Positions 60,348-64,000 of a stretch of DNA of 64,000 nucleotides are shown here, one piece after another; position 1 is the stretch's first letter, and the number at the start of each line of letters is the position of its first letter. Position numbers and translations under genes: made by a program. The stretch is taken from positions 124,001 to 188,000 of the forward strand of contig NZ_JBHTCM010000006.1 of NCBI RefSeq assembly GCF_042665545.1, given 5' to 3'. The stretch comes from Rhodocista pekingensis. GTDB lineage: Bacteria; Pseudomonadota; Alphaproteobacteria; Azospirillales; Azospirillaceae. The notes under the pieces are model-generated. The model was not told the DNA's origin. It worked only from the letters and a program-made list of their open reading frames with translations, and searched no databases.

Positions 60348-61028
60348 TCAGCGGCGTTCGTGCGCCAGCCGGGCTTCCGCGGCGCGGATAACGCGCGTGA
60401 GGGCGTAGTTCATCGCCAGATAGAGGGCACCGGCGATGACGAACACCTCCACCGGCTGGAAGGTGCGCGAGGCGATGGCGCGCGCGGCGCCCGTCAGCTC
60501 CATCAAGGTGATGGTGGAGGCGAGGCTGCTGGCCTGCACCATCTGGATCATCTCGTTGCCATAGGCGGGCAGCGCCTGCCGGAACGCCTGCGGCAGCACG
60601 ATGCGGCGGAACAGCAGCGGCCCCGGCATACCGACCGCCCGCGCCGCCTCGATCTGGCCGAAGGGCACGGCACGGATGCCGCCGCGGATGATCTCCCCGG
60701 TATAGGCGGCGGTGTTCAGCGTCAGCGCCAGGATGGCGCACCAGTAGGGTTCGCGCAGGAACGGCCAGAGGATGCTCTCCCGCACCGTCTCGAACTGCCC
60801 CAGCCCGTAGTAGATCAGGAAGATCTGCACCAGCAGCGGGGTCGAACGGAACAGGAAGGTGTAGCCGCCCGCCAGGACCGATACGGCCCGGATGCTGGAC
60901 AGGCGCAGCGCGGCGATGCCCACGGCCAGCACCAGCCCCAGGACCAGCGACAGGGCCACCAGCTCCACCGTCACGACGGCACCGGACAGCAGCGACGGCA
61001 GGCTTTCCAGGATCAGGCGCGGGTCCAT
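60348..61028 (-). CDS. Polar amino-acid ABC transporter permease 2 (HisM/QM type)
   Basis: 226 residues, five hydrophobic segments. The EAA loop is QIEAARAVGMPGPLLFRRIVLPQAFRQALP, where the ATPase docks. It pairs with the next permease (10-bp gap). The operon order on the minus strand is binding protein, binding protein, permease, permease. No ATP-binding gene follows; a P450 gene is next. Confidence 0.9.
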   Translation of the reverse strand: MDPRLILESLPSLLSGAVVTVELVALSLVLGLVLAVGIAALRLSSIRAVSVLAGGYTFLFRSTPLLVQIFLIYYGLGQFETVRESILWPFLREPYWCAILALTLNTAAYTGEIIRGGIRAVPFGQIEAARAVGMPGPLLFRRIVLPQAFRQALPAYGNEMIQMVQASSLASTITLMELTGAARAIASRTFQPVEVFVIAGALYLAMNYALTRVIRAAEARLAHERR

Positions 61029-61038
61029 GCCGGTCCTC

Positions 61039-61749
61039 CTAACGCACGGCGCGGCGGACGCCGCGCTCGGCCCGCCGCTCGGCCCACTGGAAGGCGGCGT
61101 TGGAGGCGGTGGTCAGGACCATGTAGATGGCCGCCGCCGTCAGATAGAAGAGGAAGGGCTGCCGCGTGGCGCCGCTGGCGACATAGGACACGCGCATCAG
61201 CTCCGCCAGCGCGGTGACGGAGACCAGGGCGGTGTCCTTCAGGGTCATCTGCCAGACATTGCCCAACCCCGGCAGGGCGTAGCGCAGGGCCTGCGGCACG
61301 ACGATCCGGCGCAGGATCAGGCGGCGGTGCATGCCCAGGGCGCGGGCCGCCTCGATCTGGCCCGACGGCACCGCCTGCACGGCGCCGCGGATCACCTCCG
61401 CCGCATAGGCGCCGGAGACGGTGGCGACGGCGGCCACGCCGACGGCGAAGGCCGACAGCTCGATCCGCCCGCCATAACCGAACACCCCGGCCACCCAGCT
61501 CACGAAACCGCTGCCGCCGAAGAACAGCAGCCAGATCACCAGCAGCGCCGGGACGCCGCGGATCACGGTGGTATAGACCTCCGCCAGCCCGCGCAGCACG
61601 GCATTGCCACCCAGCCGGGCGGCGGCGGCCAGCGAGCCCAGGACCAGCCCGCCGGCGAAGGACAGCACCGCCACCGCGACGGTGACGCCGGCGCCGCCCA
61701 GGATCTCGTCGCCCCAGCCTCCGGCGCCGAACCTCAGAAGCTCGAGCAT
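61039..61749 (-). CDS. Polar amino-acid ABC transporter permease 1 (HisQ type)
   Basis: 236 residues from the ATG at 61749 (MLELLRFGAGGWGDEIL). It has five hydrophobic segments and the EAA loop QIEAARALGMHRRLILRRIVVPQALRYALPG. It forms a heterodimer with the downstream permease. It starts nine bases after the binding-protein gene stop. Confidence 0.9.
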   Translation of the reverse strand: MLELLRFGAGGWGDEILGGAGVTVAVAVLSFAGGLVLGSLAAAARLGGNAVLRGLAEVYTTVIRGVPALLVIWLLFFGGSGFVSWVAGVFGYGGRIELSAFAVGVAAVATVSGAYAAEVIRGAVQAVPSGQIEAARALGMHRRLILRRIVVPQALRYALPGLGNVWQMTLKDTALVSVTALAELMRVSYVASGATRQPFLFYLTAAAIYMVLTTASNAAFQWAERRAERGVRRAVR

Positions 61750-61757
61750 CGCCGGCC

Positions 61758-62684
61758 TCAGTGCGCCGCGCTGGCGGGCGCGTCGGGCGCGTCGGGCGGG
61801 GCCGCGGCGGGCGGCGGGGCGGAGACGTCGGCCCCGAACCACTTCACCGCCAGGGCGCGCAGCGTGCCGTCGGCCTGCATGGCGGCCAGCGCGCCGTCAA
61901 GCTGCTGGCGCAGCTCCACGTCGCCCTGGCGCACGGCGATGCCGATGCCCTCGCCCACCGGGCCGCCCTCGATGGCAGGACCGGCGACGGTGGTGTCCTT
62001 GCCCTCCTCGCTGGCGAGGTAGGGCTCCACCACGACGGAGTCGGCCAGCCCGACATCCAGTCGCCCGGTGGCCAGATCCAGCACCAGGTTCTCATGCGTG
62101 TCGTAGCGCCGGACGGTGGCGCCGGGGGCAAGCCGCGTGTCGGCGAACTCGGCCGCCGTGGTGCCGCTCTGCACCCCGACCGAACGGCCGGCCAGGGCCT
62201 TGGCGATGCGGTCCAGCGCCGCCTGCTCCTCCGCGTCCAGCGTGTCCAGGGTGATCAGGGCGGGGCCGCCCTCCAGCCCCTCGGGCACGCGCCCGGCGGG
62301 GGCGAAGAAGCGCAGGGGCGTGCTGACATAGGGGCGGGTGAAGGCGACGACGCGCCGGCGCTCGCCGGTGACCGTCATGCCGCCGGTGATGGCGTCGTAG
62401 CGGTCGGCCAGCAGCCCCGGGATGATGCCGTCCCAGCTCTGGGGGATGATGTCGCAGCGCTGGTCCAGCCGCCGGCAGATCTCCCGCACCACGTCCATGT
62501 CGAAGCCGACCAGGGTGCCGGTCGTATCGACGGAGACGAAGGGCGGATAGGCGCTCTCCGTGGCGACGCGGATGGGCGTGCCGGCCGCCTGCGGCGCCTG
62601 GGCGCCGTCCTGCCCGCCGTCCCCGCAGGCCGCGAGCAGCAACACGGCCATCATCCCCAGCGTCCGCCGACCCAACATCCCCAT
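61758..62684 (-). CDS. Periplasmic amino-acid-binding lipoprotein 1
   Basis: 308 residues with lipobox LLLAACGDG. The SBP3 fold is clear: IRVATESAYPPFVSVD, LVGFDMDVVREICRRLD, DAITGGMTVTGERRRVVAFTRPY, VGVQSGTTAAEF. It should capture a polar amino acid and deliver it to the two permeases. It is paralogous to the next upstream gene, which is about as similar to it as two binding proteins of different specificity usually are. A C-terminal Ala/Pro-rich tail of about 20 residues is unusual. Confidence 0.9.
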   Translation of the reverse strand: MGMLGRRTLGMMAVLLLAACGDGGQDGAQAPQAAGTPIRVATESAYPPFVSVDTTGTLVGFDMDVVREICRRLDQRCDIIPQSWDGIIPGLLADRYDAITGGMTVTGERRRVVAFTRPYVSTPLRFFAPAGRVPEGLEGGPALITLDTLDAEEQAALDRIAKALAGRSVGVQSGTTAAEFADTRLAPGATVRRYDTHENLVLDLATGRLDVGLADSVVVEPYLASEEGKDTTVAGPAIEGGPVGEGIGIAVRQGDVELRQQLDGALAAMQADGTLRALAVKWFGADVSAPPPAAAPPDAPDAPASAAH

Positions 62685-62775
62685 GTCCTCCGATTACTCC
62701 CCCTCCGACCGGAGGGGGTGCGTGCGGGCGGAGTTTCGGGGTCCGCCCCCACCCCGTCAAGCCGTGGCAGGAGCC

Positions 62776-63657
62776 TCAGCGCGTCCCGGCCGGCATCGAG
62801 GCGTCGAAGCCGAACCACTGCTCCGACAGGCGCTTGAGCGTGCCGTCCTGCTGCATCGAAGCCAGCGCCCCGTTCAGCGCGTCCAGCAGGGCGGGTTCGT
62901 TCTGGCGGATGGCGATGCCCATGCCGCGGCCGAACAGCCCGCCATCGAAGCCGGGGCCGAAGAAGCTGGCGTTGCGCCCTTCCGGGCTGTCCAGGAACGC
63001 CTCCCAGGCCGAGGCGTCGGCCAGCCCGGCGTCGATGCGCCCGGCGGCAAGGTCCATCGACAGGTTCTCCTGGGTGTCGTAGCGGCGCACGCTGACCGTG
63101 TCGGCCAGGTACTGGTCCAGGAAGTTGGCGTGGATGGTGGCGCTCTGCACGCCCACCGTCCGGCCCTTCAGCCGCTCCCGCAGCGTCGCCAGCGCCGCCT
63201 TCTCGGCCTCGTCCAGGTCGGTCAGGTTGACCCGCTCCAGCCCGGTGTCGGTGTCCTGCAACGGGCTGTCGTTCAGGGCGACGAAGTAGGCGGGCGTGGT
63301 GGCGTAGCCCTGGGTGAAGGCAACGACCCGCTCGCGTTCCTCGGTGATCGACATGCCGGCGGCGATGGCGTCGTACTTGCCGGTCTGGAGGCCGGGGATG
63401 ATGCCGTCCCAGTTCTGGGCGACGATGCGGCACTCCACCTTGATCCGGGCGCAGACCTCGCGGGCCACGTCCACGTCGAAGCCGGTCAGGTTCCCGGCCG
63501 CGTCCGTCATGTTGTAGGGCGGATAGGCGCCTTCCGTGGCGATCCGCAGGGGGTCCGGCACGGGCCGGTCGGCGCCCTGCCCGTCGGACTGCTCGCCGCA
63601 GGCGGCAAGCACCAGGACGGAGGCCGCGGCCAGCCCCCGGACAAACCAAGACGTCAT
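62776..63657 (-). CDS. Periplasmic amino-acid-binding lipoprotein 2
   Basis: 293 residues from the ATG at 63657, lipobox VLAACGEQ. Motifs LRIATEGAYPPYNMTD, LTGFDVDVAREVCARIK, DAIAAGMSITEERERVVAFTQGY and VGVQSATIHANF match the paralogue. It is first in the operon and 91 bp from the second binding-protein gene; that gap holds a hairpin (62699-62718, CCCCCTCC/GGAGGGGG). Two binding proteins feeding one permease pair is a known way to broaden substrate range. Confidence 0.9.
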   Translation of the reverse strand: MTSWFVRGLAAASVLVLAACGEQSDGQGADRPVPDPLRIATEGAYPPYNMTDAAGNLTGFDVDVAREVCARIKVECRIVAQNWDGIIPGLQTGKYDAIAAGMSITEERERVVAFTQGYATTPAYFVALNDSPLQDTDTGLERVNLTDLDEAEKAALATLRERLKGRTVGVQSATIHANFLDQYLADTVSVRRYDTQENLSMDLAAGRIDAGLADASAWEAFLDSPEGRNASFFGPGFDGGLFGRGMGIAIRQNEPALLDALNGALASMQQDGTLKRLSEQWFGFDASMPAGTR

Positions 63658-63939
63658 TCTGCTTCGCGCTCCCCGCGGCCCGTCGCCGGCGGTGTGGCCT
63701 GCCGGCTTTCTTCTGTGGGGGCAGTTTCGTCGCGCCGCACACGGCCCGTCAAGCGTGCCGCTCCCCTCCCGGTCGCCGCTGCGGCCCGTCCCGCCCGGAA
63801 GGGGTAGCCGGGGCGCAATCGGTGCAGGGCGGGTGCGCCGGCCGGAATAGAAGCCGCCAGCGCCGGTTGCCCCCGTCCGACAAGGCCGGCCGAACGAAAG
63901 AACCGGGCCGGCGGAACGGCTTGGGAGGGCCATTCCAGC

Positions 63940-64000
63940 ATGATCGACCTGCTCATCGTCCTGGCGTTCGTCGTGTACGCGATCGGTTCCGGTCTGCGCG
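63940..64000 (+). CDS. Start of a membrane protein, possibly a sodium:solute symporter
   Basis: ATG at 63940 with GGGAGGG upstream. The 20 visible residues, MIDLLIVLAFVVYAIGSGLR, are one hydrophobic helix and resemble the start of SLC5-type symporters. The gene runs off the right edge; identity is a guess. The 282-bp gap upstream holds no gene I can support. Confidence 0.4.
   Translation, partial: MIDLLIVLAFVVYAIGSGLR

Overview
The window is GC-rich DNA (strongly G/C-biased third codon positions) from an alphaproteobacterium. The gene content (amtB behind NtrC/sigma-54-like sites, PAS-rich sensor kinases, prmB, mtnA, ahcY, DUF1289, Arg/Asp tRNAs with encoded CCA) fits the Rhodospirillales, most likely the Azospirillaceae/Rhodocista neighbourhood. 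The lineage is inferred from gene style, not from a marker gene.

Layout. 1-11.5 kb is housekeeping: the start of a sensor protein, glgC-glgA, amtB, a quinone oxidoreductase, an asparaginase with a His-rich tail, a SpoU methyltransferase, a P1-family peptidase, gpt and two tRNAs. 11.7-19.9 kb is a bacteriocin/microcin-like secretion island: an HlyD-type adaptor, at least four small peptides with double-glycine leaders (one starts at GTG), small membrane proteins that may give immunity, an intact C39-peptidase ABC exporter, a truncated second copy of its peptidase domain, an IS5-group insertion sequence with target duplication, a 99-bp MITE-like relative and an 85%-identical 92-bp repeat. It looks like a duplicated and partly decayed cassette. 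20-28.2 kb holds mtnA, two tandem paralogues with a conserved His/Cys pair, prmB, a histidine kinase and a DUF1289 protein.

28.2-51.4 kb is a double CRISPR-Cas locus. On the minus strand is a type I-G (formerly I-U) effector operon: HIRAN-domain protein, cas3 with C-terminal HD, csb3, csb1, csb2. It is followed by a frameshifted cas2 remnant and a 4-repeat array; no cas4-cas1 is present. Divergent from it, behind a WYL regulator gene and an insertion-sequence remnant, is a type III-B operon: cmr2, cmr3, cmr4, cmr5, a fused cmr6-cmr1 gene, a CARF-HEPN ribonuclease gene, cas1 and cas2. It leads into a 38-repeat array and ends at a convergent cas6. A 17-bp palindrome lies in the 121-bp divergent promoter between the two systems. 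The III-B side has the only intact adaptation genes and the long array, so the I-G side appears frozen in acquisition but keeps its effector genes.

51.5-64 kb returns to chromosomal genes: small cytoplasmic proteins, a lipoprotein, a PAS-kinase-like protein whose H-box histidine is tyrosine, ahcY behind a perfect 18-bp palindrome, a small Gly-rich membrane protein, a cytochrome P450, and a polar amino-acid ABC transporter set with two permeases and two binding proteins but no ATPase gene here. Short tandem repeats of 14-18 bp recur between and inside genes across the window.
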